Source of the DNA: RGIG4074 sp964615285
Lineage (GTDB): Bacteria; Bacillota; Clostridia; Christensenellales; Borkfalkiaceae
DNA: 39,576 nucleotides
Reading direction: 5' to 3'
Assembly (NCBI GenBank): GCA_964615285.1
Contig: CAZTND010000011.1
Span: 1 to 39,576 of the forward strand
Each line of letters begins with the position of its first letter. The first letter of the stretch is position 1. The position numbers and the translations under genes are program-made. A model generated the notes under the pieces. That model did no database searches. It was not told the DNA's origin and saw only the letters and a program-made list of their open reading frames with translations. Shown piece by piece: positions 16,058-23,744 of the stretch.

Positions 16058-16279
16058 ATGTTAACGATTATCAGTTTGATCTTGACCATCATCGGCGGCC
16101 TGAATTGGTTGGTGGTCGGCATTGCCGATTTCAACTTCGTCAACTGGGTGTTTGCCGGCGATCTCTATTTCATCGCCCGCATCATCTATGTGCTGGTGGG
16201 CATAGCCTCGCTGTGGGTGACTTACTATCTGGTCCGCCACTTCAAGGACATCGCGCATATGCGGGAAAGCAGGGATTGA
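16058..16279 (+). CDS. DUF378 domain-containing membrane protein
   Basis: 73 residues with two hydrophobic helices (about 1-25 and 38-60). The family signature GGLNWLVVGIADFNFV is in the first helix region; related proteins include B. subtilis YuzA. Function unknown. AGGAGG precedes the ATG at 16058. Single gene, closed by a perfect palindromic terminator. Confidence 0.85.
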   Translation: MLTIISLILTIIGGLNWLVVGIADFNFVNWVFAGDLYFIARIIYVLVGIASLWVTYYLVRHFKDIAHMRESRD

Positions 16280-16300
16280 AAACCGATCGTTTTCCGCGCG

Positions 16301-16342
16301 GAAAGCCAAAAAGAGCCGCTGCAGCGGCTCTTTTTGGCTTTC
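16301..16342. terminator. Bidirectional terminator (perfect 42-nt palindrome)
   Basis: A perfect inverted repeat centred at 16321/16322 contains AAAAAGAGCCGCT and its complement, with A/T runs on both sides. It can serve both the DUF378 gene and the convergent sirtuin operon. Confidence 0.85.
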
Positions 16343-16412
16343 TTGATTTCGAAAGAATGCAAAGAAAAAGGGGAGCATGCCCGAAAAGAAAGGGGGATGC
16401 GGGAGTTTTCTT

Positions 16413-17258
16413 TTATGAGCAGAGCGCGGACAACGCCGTCTGCATGTCCTCGCCGAAAGACACGGTTTTTTCTTCGTTTTCGGGCAGCGGGGCGGGATAC
16501 TCGCGGTTGAAGCGGATGAGGTGCATGTCTTTGTATCGGTATGTCATACGCTCGAAGGGAAAGCGGATGATGGTCGGGGTGTTGTAGCCGACGCCGAGCT
16601 CCAGAAGCACGGTCCTTCCCGCGCATGCCTTTTCCAGAAAATTTTCGTACCGTGCGTTTGCCGCGTACCAGGCGGCGTCCTGCACAAAGAAGGCATCGAT
16701 GCGCACGTTCACCTCCATTCTGCCGCCGCACACGGGGCATTTCGGCACGAGGGAAGAGGGCACGCGGCAGTTTTTCTGCTCCGCCGTCATGCGGCGGACG
16801 AGGTCTTCATTGTCGTACAGTTTGTCGTGGCACGCCTTTGCGCATTGCAGTTTTCCGTAATCGCCCTGCACGGCAAAGATGCGTTCGGGCGCAAATCCCG
16901 CCTTTTCAAACTGTCCGTCCACGTTGGTCGTGAGCACAAAATGATCCTTGTTCTTTATCAGCGCGTACAGCCGTTTATATAGGGGCATGGCGGGCGGATC
17001 GAAGCGGTTGATTTGAATGTGTTTTGACCAGAACGCCCACTTTTCTTCCTCCGTTTTGAAGGGGTAAAATCCCGCCGTGTACATATCCGTCATGCCGTAC
17101 TTTTCAATAAAGTCCGCAAAATTGTCGGTAAACCGTTTGCCCGAATACGTGAGTCCCGCGGCGGAGGAAAGCCCCGCGCCGCCGCCGACGAGGATATAGT
17201 CGGCGTCCGCCAGCAGTTTTTTTGCTCTATCGATCCGTTTTGTGTAGCTCTCTCTCAT
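16413..17258 (-). CDS. Class M sirtuin (SirTM-type), probable protein ADP-ribosyltransferase
   Basis: 281 residues. NAD-binding GGGAGLSSAAGL at 25-36 is followed by TYSGKRFTDNFADFIEKYG and MYTAGFYPF, a signature of SirTM proteins. TTNVDGQF has Asn112. The usual catalytic His of deacetylase sirtuins is Gln131 (AVQGDYGKLQC), as in SirTM enzymes that transfer ADP-ribose rather than deacylate. Zinc ligands are likely Cys139, Cys143, Cys174 and Cys177. I place the start at 17258: it matches the family N-terminus and lies 12 nt after GGAGGAGG; ATG 17270 is the alternative. It overlaps the macrodomain gene by 32 nt. In characterised systems the target is lipoylated GcvH-L; no such gene is visible here. 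Confidence 0.85.
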   Translation of the reverse strand: MRESYTKRIDRAKKLLADADYILVGGGAGLSSAAGLTYSGKRFTDNFADFIEKYGMTDMYTAGFYPFKTEEEKWAFWSKHIQINRFDPPAMPLYKRLYALIKNKDHFVLTTNVDGQFEKAGFAPERIFAVQGDYGKLQCAKACHDKLYDNEDLVRRMTAEQKNCRVPSSLVPKCPVCGGRMEVNVRIDAFFVQDAAWYAANARYENFLEKACAGRTVLLELGVGYNTPTIIRFPFERMTYRYKDMHLIRFNREYPAPLPENEEKTVSFGEDMQTALSALCS

Positions 17259-18000
17259 ATATTTTTTCATCCTCCTCCGAAAACACGTCAAAAATGACCT
17301 TCAGCCCGCTGCTTCTCCGGCGCATCCATGCCGTTACCGTCTGCACGGCAAGCCGGCATGCCTCGGCCTTCGGGTAGCGGTATTCGCCCGTGGAAATGCA
17401 GCAGAAGGCAAGGGTATGCAAGCCCATCTCCGCCGCCTTGTCCAGGCAGGAAAGATAGCAGTTTTTTAGATCCCGCCTGTTTTCTTCCGTTACGCCGCCG
17501 CGCACGATCGGCCCCACCGTGTGGAAGATGTATTTGCCGGGCAGGTTATAGGCTTTCGTCACGCGCACTTTGCCGTTCAGCTCGGTCATGCCCTGCATCA
17601 TTTGTTCGCAGTCCAGCCGCACCTGTATGCCTGCGGCAGAGTGTATCACGTTGTCGATGCACCCGTGCAGGGGGTGAAAACAGCCCAAGAGAGCTGCATT
17701 GCAGGCGTCGACGATCCCGTCGGCGTTCAGCCGCGTGATGTCTCCTCGCCACAGGGCGGTGCCGTCCGCGTCATACGAAAGTGTGTGCACGTCGACGATC
17801 CCGCGCTCGCGGGTGCGGGCGGAAAGGTATGCGTCCTGCAGCTGTAAAAATCCCTTCGGCGCGGGCATGGGCGGCCGCACATTGCAAAGCGCGCGGAAAA
17901 AATCCGGCTTTTCCTCCTCTTTCAGCGCGGGCATGGTGCCGCCGCGTTCCGCGCATAACATTTCGATCAAACTGTCCAAAATTTGGCTTTGCGCGTTCAT
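17227..18000 (-). CDS. Zinc-containing macrodomain protein, protein-ADP-ribose hydrolase
   Basis: 257 residues: an N-terminal helical region (1-75) and a macrodomain (about 76-250). WRGDIT at 84-89 and Asn101 are macrodomain landmarks. The block GCFHPLHGCIDNVIH (106-120), with Cys107, His112, Cys114 and His120, corresponds to the metal-binding insertion of sirtuin-linked 'Zn-Macro' enzymes, which remove ADP-ribose from proteins. The start overlaps the upstream stop as ATGA (17997-18000), and the sirtuin gene starts inside its 3' end. The pair is therefore probably a writer and eraser of one modification. Confidence 0.87.
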   Translation of the reverse strand: MNAQSQILDSLIEMLCAERGGTMPALKEEEKPDFFRALCNVRPPMPAPKGFLQLQDAYLSARTRERGIVDVHTLSYDADGTALWRGDITRLNADGIVDACNAALLGCFHPLHGCIDNVIHSAAGIQVRLDCEQMMQGMTELNGKVRVTKAYNLPGKYIFHTVGPIVRGGVTEENRRDLKNCYLSCLDKAAEMGLHTLAFCCISTGEYRYPKAEACRLAVQTVTAWMRRRSSGLKVIFDVFSEEDEKIYERELHKTDR

Positions 18001-18410
18001 TGTGCGTCTCCTTTGTGCAGGGATATGCTTTCCCTGCCCGAAAAATCGGCGAGCACGGCTTCGGCGTCCGCGATGTAAAATACTTTCAGGAGCGGATTGT
18101 CCGCATCCTTATAGATGGAACGCACGAGGGGGCTTTCCTGCAAAACTCTCTCTTTTGCCGCGCGGTCGTCCACCCAAACGGCCCTGCCGCGGATGCGCAG
18201 CCATCGGTCCATGGTCGAAACGCAGATCTCAAGCCGCGGGTCGCGCAGCAATTCCGCATATACGTCTTTCTTTGCACCCGTGCAATAGTACAGCCTGCCG
18301 CCCTCGTGATACATCATCTGAAAGGGGCGGACTTTGGGACTGCCGTCCGCTCCGACCGTGGCGCAGTATTGCAGGGGGTTCTCCTTCAAAAATCGTATCA
18401 CCCGTTCCAT
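17997..18410 (-). CDS. Pyridoxamine 5'-phosphate oxidase family (FMN-binding split barrel) protein
   Basis: 137 residues. FLKENPLQYCATVGADGSPKVRPFQ is the typical first hairpin of small FMN-binding split-barrel proteins. True PdxH is longer, so vitamin B6 synthesis is unlikely; these small proteins are usually flavin reductase-like or of unknown role. AGGAGG precedes the ATG. First gene of the operon with the macrodomain and sirtuin, 4-nt overlap, so a redox link to the ADP-ribosylation pair is possible but only inferred. Confidence 0.82.
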   Translation of the reverse strand: MERVIRFLKENPLQYCATVGADGSPKVRPFQMMYHEGGRLYYCTGAKKDVYAELLRDPRLEICVSTMDRWLRIRGRAVWVDDRAAKERVLQESPLVRSIYKDADNPLLKVFYIADAEAVLADFSGRESISLHKGDAQ

Positions 18411-18442
18411 GGGTATCCTCCTTTTTGCCTTTTATGGCGCCG

Positions 18443-18472
18443 AAAGAGCAAACGGCATGCCGTTTGCTCTTT
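18443..18472. terminator. Palindromic terminator
   Basis: A perfect 30-nt palindrome (AAAGAGCAAACGGCA and complement) lies between the oxidoreductase gene and the sirtuin operon. T-runs are short on both sides. Confidence 0.55.
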
Positions 18473-18499
18473 TCCGAAACGGACGGCAGCGTCGCCCGA

Positions 18500-19138
18500 T
18501 CATGCCCCGATGACGGAGAAACGCTTTTGGATGTGATCGGCGTTTTCGATCTCGTCGATCATGGCGATGGCATAGTCGGCATAGCTGATGCGGCTTTCTC
18601 CCTTGTCGTTGACAAAATACTCTTCGCCGCCGAGGAGATATTTGCCCGTGCGCTCGCCGTCCGCCGCGAAATCTGCCGCGGGGGAGAGATACGTCCACTG
18701 CACGTCGGAGCGTTTGCGGAGTTCTTCCAATGCCTTGCCCATGTTGGTTGCCAGCGGTTTGAACGCATCGGGGAAGCTCTCCAGGTCTTTGACCTGCACG
18801 GTGTGTTCGGGGTTCACATACAGGCTGCCCGCGCCGCCCACGACGAGCAGGCGCACCTTCGTGCCGCTCAGAATATCGCAGAGGTGCTTCAGCGAAGTTC
18901 CGTGCAGGGGCAGCGTTTCTTCCGTCCACGCGCCGAACGCGTCCACAACGGCGTCAAAGCCGATCAGGTCCTCCTTGGTCAGGTCGAAGAGATCCTTGAC
19001 GACCGTCTTTGCCTTGGGGTTTATCTTTTTGCCCTTCCCGCGGACAAACCCCGTCACGTCATACCCGCGCGATACCGCTTCATTCACAAGGCAAGTTCCC
19101 TGCTTTCCGACTGCACATACAATTGCGATCTTTTTCAT
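18500..19138 (-). CDS. NAD(P)-binding oxidoreductase (atypical SDR, YwnB/NmrA-like)
   Basis: 212 residues. N-terminal Rossmann strand MKKIAIVCAVGKQGTCLVNEA is a variant of the GxxGxxG nucleotide loop. GFDAVVDAFG, then LLVVGGAGSLYV and WTYLSPAADF, match the small atypical short-chain dehydrogenases of the NAD(P)H-binding family. No classical YxxxK active site is evident. Likely a redox-sensing protein or quinone/flavin-type reductase; substrate unknown. Single gene with a near-consensus promoter and two operator-like palindromes, so probably inducible. GGAGG lies about 8 nt before the ATG. Confidence 0.82.
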   Translation of the reverse strand: MKKIAIVCAVGKQGTCLVNEAVSRGYDVTGFVRGKGKKINPKAKTVVKDLFDLTKEDLIGFDAVVDAFGAWTEETLPLHGTSLKHLCDILSGTKVRLLVVGGAGSLYVNPEHTVQVKDLESFPDAFKPLATNMGKALEELRKRSDVQWTYLSPAADFAADGERTGKYLLGGEEYFVNDKGESRISYADYAIAMIDEIENADHIQKRFSVIGA

Positions 19139-19169
19139 GATAAAAACCTCCGAATGATTTCGTTTTTTG

Positions 19170-19232
19170 TTGTAATCTTATTGATTACATCGATAGTATA
19201 ACATGCCTTTATTGTAATGTCAAGCGTTACAA
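19170..19232 (-). promoter_or_regulatory. Promoter with two matching operator palindromes
   Basis: Minus strand: TTGACA (19218-19223), 17-nt spacer ending TGT, TATACT (19195-19200). Two 21-nt palindromes surround it. 19212-19232 has TTGTAACG-N5-CATTACAA covering the -35. 19170-19190 has ATGTAATC-N5-GATTACAA just after the -10. Their centres are 42 bp apart, four helical turns. This is the layout of a repressor binding twice on one DNA face; the regulator is not in this window. Confidence 0.65.
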
Positions 19233-19273
19233 CGCAATTTTTTCAATTTTTTTGAAAAAATTTTTTCCGCATG

Positions 19274-19301
19274 AAAAAAGCCCGTCCGAAAGGGGACGGG
19301 C
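19274..19301 (-). terminator. Intrinsic terminator (minus strand)
   Basis: 8-bp stem GCCCGTCC (19280-19287) with GGACGGGC (19294-19301), followed on the minus strand by TTTTTT. It ends leftward transcription from the gene fragment at 19357 and possibly argH. Confidence 0.75.
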
Positions 19302-19356
19302 GGCACGCGCAGTAAAATATTGTCGCGCGCATGCGCGCGGTGCTTCGGCTTCAAGC

Positions 19357-19434
19357 CTAGTCGGCGGGCGGCGGAGCTTTGGCGTTTTTTCTCTTTTCAT
19401 ACAGGCGGACGCCGAGGCAGAAGAAAGCGACGAG
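19357..19434 (-). CDS. C-terminal fragment of a small membrane protein (cut by assembly gap)
   Basis: Reading out of the gap on the minus strand, 25 residues remain: a hydrophobic piece (VAFFCLGVRLYE) followed by a basic KRKNAK and Pro-rich tail, then a stop at 19357-19359. It cannot be the end of argH, which is nearly full length before the gap. The rest is missing. A terminator follows. Confidence 0.4.
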   Translation of the reverse strand, partial: LVAFFCLGVRLYEKRKNAKAPPPAD

Positions 19435-19534
19435 NNNNNNNNNNNNNNNNNNNNNNNNNNNNNNNNNNNNNNNNNNNNNNNNNNNNNNNNNNNNNNNNNN
19501 NNNNNNNNNNNNNNNNNNNNNNNNNNNNNNNNNN
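19435..19534. other. Assembly gap (100 N)
   Basis: Run of 100 N of unknown true size. Unlike the other two gaps, the flanks share no obvious repeated sequence, so real sequence is probably missing here. Confidence 0.95.
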
Positions 19535-20905
19535 CAGGCGCTCCAAACGTTCTTCCAAAGAGGCGATGCCGTCCCGCGCCATCCGGCGGGAACTGCCGCC
19601 CACGCTGTTGCGCTCATTCGCCGAATGGGGGGCCTTCACAATGCGCAGAATGTCCTCGTCAAACAGGTCGCTCATCTCCTTATACACGGACATGGGTACC
19701 TTGTCCAGGGTGGTATCGTGGTCCAGGCACCAGCGCACCAGCTTGCCCGTCACGCCGTGCGCCGTGCGGAAGGGGAGCCCCTTTTTGGCGAGGTAATCGG
19801 CGACGTCGGTCGCGCAGGTAAAGTCCTCTTCCGCCGCTTGCGCCATGCGGTCGAAGTTCAGCCCGATGGCGTCCAGCATGTCGGCGTAGATGGTCAGGCA
19901 GTCCAAAACGGTCTTTTCGGCGTCGAACACGCCCTCCTTATCTTCCTGTAAATCCTTATTATAGGCGAGGGGTATGCCCTTGATGACCGTCAGAATGGCC
20001 ATCAGGTGCCCGTACACTCTGCCCGTTTTGCCGCGCACCAGCTCGGCGATGTCGGGGTTTTTCTTCTGCGGCATGATGGACGAGCCCGTGGAATAGGCGT
20101 CGGGCATCTCCCAGAACCCGAATTCGGTCGAGGTGTACAAAATGGTGTCCTCGCACAGGCGGGAGAGGTGCGCCGCGACGAGGCTTAAACAGAAGAGATA
20201 TTCGGCGACGAAATCGCGGTCGGACACCGCGTCCAGGGAGTTCTGCGAAATGCGCTCGAAGCCGAGGAGTTTTCTCGTGACCTCGCGGTCGACGGGGTAG
20301 CTCGTTCCCGCCAGCGCGCCGCTGCCGAGGGGCATGACCGAGGTGCGCCGCTTGCAGTCGGACAGCCGTTCGAGGTCTCTGAGGAACATCTCGCTGTATG
20401 CGTTGAAGTACTGCGCGCAGTTGATCGGCTGCGCCTTTCTCAGGTGGGTATATCCGGGCATGATGTGCCCGACGGAAGCCTTCGCCTTTTTCAAAAGCAC
20501 GCCGATCATGTGGCGGAGCGCCATGCCCGCGCGGTCGACGGAATCCATGACGTACAGGCGGAAATCGGTCGCCACTTGGTCGTTGCGCGAGCGGGCGGTG
20601 TGCAGTTTCTTGCCCGTGTCGCCGATGCGCTCGACGAGCTTTCCCTCGACGAAGGAGTGGATGTCCTCGTAGCCCGTCACTTCCAGCGCGCCGCTCTCGA
20701 TGTCACGGAGGATGGAGTCCAGCCCCTCGCAGATGGCGCGGCTCTCTTCTTTGGACAAAATGCCGCATTCGCCGAGCATGGTGGCGTGCGCGACCGAGCC
20801 GCGGATGTCCTGCGCATACAGCTTTTTATCGAAGGACAAACATTCATTGAACGCGTCGGCGTCCGCCGCCGTCGCCTGTGCAAACCTGCCTTCCCATAAT
20901 TTCAT
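19535..20905 (-). CDS. argH: Argininosuccinate lyase (last residues in gap)
   Basis: 457 codons are visible before the gap; the family is about 455-465 residues, so only the tail is missing. The enzyme splits argininosuccinate into arginine and fumarate. Visible: N-terminal LWEGRFAQ, the HTARSRNDQVATD substrate-binding motif, and the fumarase/ASL signature GSSIMPQKKNPD. No argG is visible next to it in this window. It diverges from ruvC across a shared promoter region. Confidence 0.93.
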
Positions 20906-20927
20906 AGTCGTATCTCCGTAAAATCCA

Positions 20928-20997
20928 TTGACTTATTTGCCCGGTTCGGGTAAAATATATATACTGATATTTTACTATTTTTTTCTGCAATTATCAA
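20928..20997. promoter_or_regulatory. Divergent promoters for argH and the ruvC block
   Basis: Plus: TTGACT (20928-20933), 17 nt, TAAAAT (20951-20956). Minus: TTGATA (20992-20997), 17 nt, TAAAAT (20969-20974). The two -10 boxes lie within the perfect inverted repeat TAAAATAT-N8-ATATTTTA (20951-20974). It does not resemble an ARG box. Confidence 0.6.
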
Positions 20998-21016
20998 GTC
21001 ATTTGAGGATGTATTT

Positions 21017-21580
21017 GTGATTATTTTGGGGATAGACCCCGGCATCGCCACCATGGGGTACGGGGTTTTGGAAAAAAGGAGGGACGGTTCTGCCGCCGCG
21101 CTCGATTACGGCGTGGTCGTCACGCCCAAGGAAGAAAGCCTGCCCGTCCGCCTCGCCATGCTCGAAGAGGGGGTGGTCAGGATATTGGACAAGTTTTCTC
21201 CCGGGGAAGTGGCGGTGGAGGAACTCTTCTTCACCAAGAACATCACCACGGGCATCGCCGTGGCGCAGGCGCGCGGGGTCATCCTGCTCACCTGCATCAA
21301 GCGTTGCGGCAGGCTGTTTGAATATACGCCCATGCAGATCAAACAGGCGCTCACGGGCTACGGCAAGGCGGACAAGCATCAGATGCAGCAGGTCGTTGCC
21401 TCCATTCTGCGCCTGAAAAGCGTTCCCCGCCCCGACGATGCGGCGGACGCGTTGGCGGCGGCGCTCTGTCACGCCCATACGGCGCGTTTCGGCGGGCTGT
21501 TCGCCGTGGAAAACATGACCCGCACCCGCGGGAAGAATACGGCGGCGGCGATCTCGTCGTTGACCAAGGAGGACATATGA
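21017..21580 (+). CDS. ruvC: Holliday junction resolvase RuvC
   Basis: 187 residues from a GTG start at 21017 with GAGGAT 6 nt upstream. Endonuclease that cuts Holliday junctions symmetrically. Catalytic acids are visible as Asp7 (GIDPG), Glu68 (VAVEELFF), and Asp141/Asp144 (PRPDDAADALA). The C-terminal tail after about 160 is longer than in E. coli. Stop overlaps the ruvA start (ATGA, 21577-21580). Confidence 0.95.
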   Translation: MIILGIDPGIATMGYGVLEKRRDGSAAALDYGVVVTPKEESLPVRLAMLEEGVVRILDKFSPGEVAVEELFFTKNITTGIAVAQARGVILLTCIKRCGRLFEYTPMQIKQALTGYGKADKHQMQQVVASILRLKSVPRPDDAADALAAALCHAHTARFGGLFAVENMTRTRGKNTAAAISSLTKEDI

Positions 21581-22182
21581 TAGCCTATCTCAAGGGAAAA
21601 GTGCTTGCCTTGACGGCGGAGAGCGCCATCATCGAAAACAACGGCGTGGGATATGAAGTGTTCTGCTCGGGCGCGGCGTTCGCCGCCATACAAAACGATC
21701 GCCGCGAGGCCGAACTTTTCACCTATCTGCAGGTCAAAGACGACGGGCTGACCCTCTACGGGTTCGTTTCCCTCGCCGAAAAGCAGGTCTTTTTGGATCT
21801 CATCTCCGTTTCGGGTGTGGGACCCAAGCTCGCCATTGCCGTGCTGACGGGCATGCGCGCGGAGGACGTGGCGGCGTGCATCGCCGCGGCGGACGTCAAG
21901 CGGTTGAGTTCGGTCAAGGGGCTGGGCAAGCGCACGGCGGAAAAGATCGTTCTGGAACTGCACGGCAAAGTGTCGGCGGAAGAGCTGCTTGCGGCGAACG
22001 GCGAAAACGCGCCGAAGGCGCAAAAGACAGACCCCATGTCCGAGATCGACGAGGAAGCCATGTCCGCGCTCGCAGGGCTCGGGTTCACCCGCAGCGAGTG
22101 CGTGAACGCCATAAAACGCGCGCATGAAAGGGGCGCGACGAGGCTGGAGGACATCATCCGCACCGCGCTTTCCGGGATGTAA
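21577..22182 (+). CDS. ruvA: Holliday junction DNA helicase subunit RuvA
   Basis: 201 residues. OB-fold N-terminal domain (1-63), paired helix-hairpin-helix motifs (VSGVGPKLAIAVLTG near 75-90, and VKGLGKRTAEKIV near 110-123), a variable linker, and the C-terminal UBA-like domain III (MSALAGLGFTRSE) that contacts RuvB. It binds the four-way junction and loads RuvB. Confidence 0.95.
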   Translation: MIAYLKGKVLALTAESAIIENNGVGYEVFCSGAAFAAIQNDRREAELFTYLQVKDDGLTLYGFVSLAEKQVFLDLISVSGVGPKLAIAVLTGMRAEDVAACIAAADVKRLSSVKGLGKRTAEKIVLELHGKVSAEELLAANGENAPKAQKTDPMSEIDEEAMSALAGLGFTRSECVNAIKRAHERGATRLEDIIRTALSGM

Positions 22183-22248
22183 GAGGTTTGAGAGAAGCAG
22201 TTTAAGGCCGCGGCGTTCCACGGAGCGCCGCGGCGCGGAGGTGGGATT

Positions 22249-23313
22249 TTGTTTGACGATTACGATGACAATTATACGGACGAACGGCTGGTGATGAGCA
22301 CCAAGAGCCAAGAGGACGCCGAAGAGAACGTCCTGCGCCCCAAGACCATGGCCGAATACGTCGGGCAGCAGAAGTTAAAGGACAACCTGGCGGTGTACAT
22401 TGCCGCAGCCAAACAGCGGGGCGAGGCGCTCGACCACATTCTTTTATACGGCCCTCCGGGGCTCGGCAAGACCACGCTCGCGCACATCATCGCGGCGGAG
22501 ATGGGCACGCAGATCAGGCTGACCAGCGGTCCCGCCATCGAGCGCAGCGGCGACCTTGCCGCCATCCTCACCAACCTCGGCGAAGGGGACGTGCTGTTCA
22601 TCGACGAGATCCACCGCCTCAACCGCTCGGTGGAAGAAATTTTGTATTCCGCAATGGAGGACTACGCGCTGGACATCATCCTGGGCAAGGGGCCTTCGGC
22701 ACGGAACATGCGCTTTTCGCTCAAAAAATTCACCCTCATCGGCGCGACGACCAAGGCGGGCAACCTCTCTTCGCCCCTGCGCGACCGTTTCGGCATCCTG
22801 GCGCGGCTGGACATGTACACGCCCGAAGAGCTGGGGCAGATCGTCACCCGCTCGGCCAAGGCCCTGGGCATTGCCATCGCGCCGGACGCGGCCAAGGAGA
22901 TCGCCGGCCGCAGCCGCGGCACCCCCCGCATCGCCAACCGGCTCTTAAAGCGCGTGCGCGACTTTGCGGCGGTGCACGGCAATTCCCGCGTGACGCGGGC
23001 GGACGCGCAGTATGCCCTGAAACAGCTCGACGTCGACGAATTGGGCCTGGACGGCACCGACCGCAACCTGCTCCTCGCCATGGCGGAAAAGTTCGGCGGC
23101 GGGCCCGTCGGGCTGGACACGCTGGCGGCGACCATCAACGAGGACACGAACACCATCGAGGACGTCTACGAACCCTATCTGCTGCAGCTCGGGTTCATTG
23201 CCCGCACGCCGCGCGGCAGAATACTCTTAAAGGGCGGCTACGAGCATTTGGGCATACCCATGTCCGGGAAGAGCGCCAGAAATCTTTCAATTTTCGACGA
23301 TTTGAAGGACTGA
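22249..23313 (+). CDS. ruvB: Holliday junction branch migration ATPase RuvB
   Basis: 354 residues from a TTG start at 22249, preferred because GGAGGTGGG lies 5-6 nt upstream; the next ATG would lose 15 residues and has no site. AAA+ motor: YGPPGLGKTT Walker A near 67-74, VLFIDEIHRL Walker B near 118, sensor GATTKAG, arginine finger region near LRDRFG, and the winged-helix C-terminal domain ending GRILLKGGYEHLG. The ruvA-ruvB spacer contains an 8-bp GC hairpin (CCGCGGCG arm, about 22208-22233). Confidence 0.95.
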   Translation: MFDDYDDNYTDERLVMSTKSQEDAEENVLRPKTMAEYVGQQKLKDNLAVYIAAAKQRGEALDHILLYGPPGLGKTTLAHIIAAEMGTQIRLTSGPAIERSGDLAAILTNLGEGDVLFIDEIHRLNRSVEEILYSAMEDYALDIILGKGPSARNMRFSLKKFTLIGATTKAGNLSSPLRDRFGILARLDMYTPEELGQIVTRSAKALGIAIAPDAAKEIAGRSRGTPRIANRLLKRVRDFAAVHGNSRVTRADAQYALKQLDVDELGLDGTDRNLLLAMAEKFGGGPVGLDTLAATINEDTNTIEDVYEPYLLQLGFIARTPRGRILLKGGYEHLGIPMSGKSARNLSIFDDLKD

Positions 23314-23459
23314 GGCGGGGGACTGCCGGAGAGGTTTTGCGAAACCGCGGCGTTTTCTTCCGCTTGTTCCGCATAAAAATCGCCCGTTTGGGCACCGGGG
23401 AGAGAAAATGCTTTCCGTCGGAAGGCATGGAATAAAAAAACATACAGGAGGCAAAGACC

Positions 23460-23744
23460 ATGTTACCGTTTTGGGCCGTTGCACTCATTGCCGCCGTACT
23501 TTTGTATCTGTTGGCGCTGCTCGTTTGGAAAGGATGCAAGTGGGAAAGGGGCGTGGAAATACTTCTTTTTCCGCAGATCGTTCTCGTCACGCTTGTGTTT
23601 TCTCCGTTCATCCTGCTCTTTCTGCTGCTCAGCATTCCCAAGGGGAATCGTTCGCGGAAGGCTTCCGTGGCTCGGCGCGGCGGGGCGACGGCTGCTGCGG
23701 GGAGCAATGCCTGCGGCACTGCGGGCGATCAAGAGACAGCATGA
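23460..23744 (+). CDS. Small uncharacterised membrane protein coupled to queA
   Basis: 94 residues with two hydrophobic helices (about 3-22 and 35-58), an Arg/Ala-rich tail after about 62, and a helix connector with KGCKWERGVE. An excellent AGGAGG lies 8 nt before the ATG. The stop codon overlaps the queA start as ATGA (23741-23744), which argues for real translation. I do not recognise the family; it is not a usual member of the ruv-queA-tgt block. Confidence 0.65.
   Translation: MLPFWAVALIAAVLLYLLALLVWKGCKWERGVEILLFPQIVLVTLVFSPFILLFLLLSIPKGNRSRKASVARRGGATAAAGSNACGTAGDQETA

Noticed and set aside
20941..20974. ARG box upstream of argH
   Set aside because: The palindrome TAAAATAT-N8-ATATTTTA does not match the ArgR consensus built on TGAAT/ATTCA half-sites.
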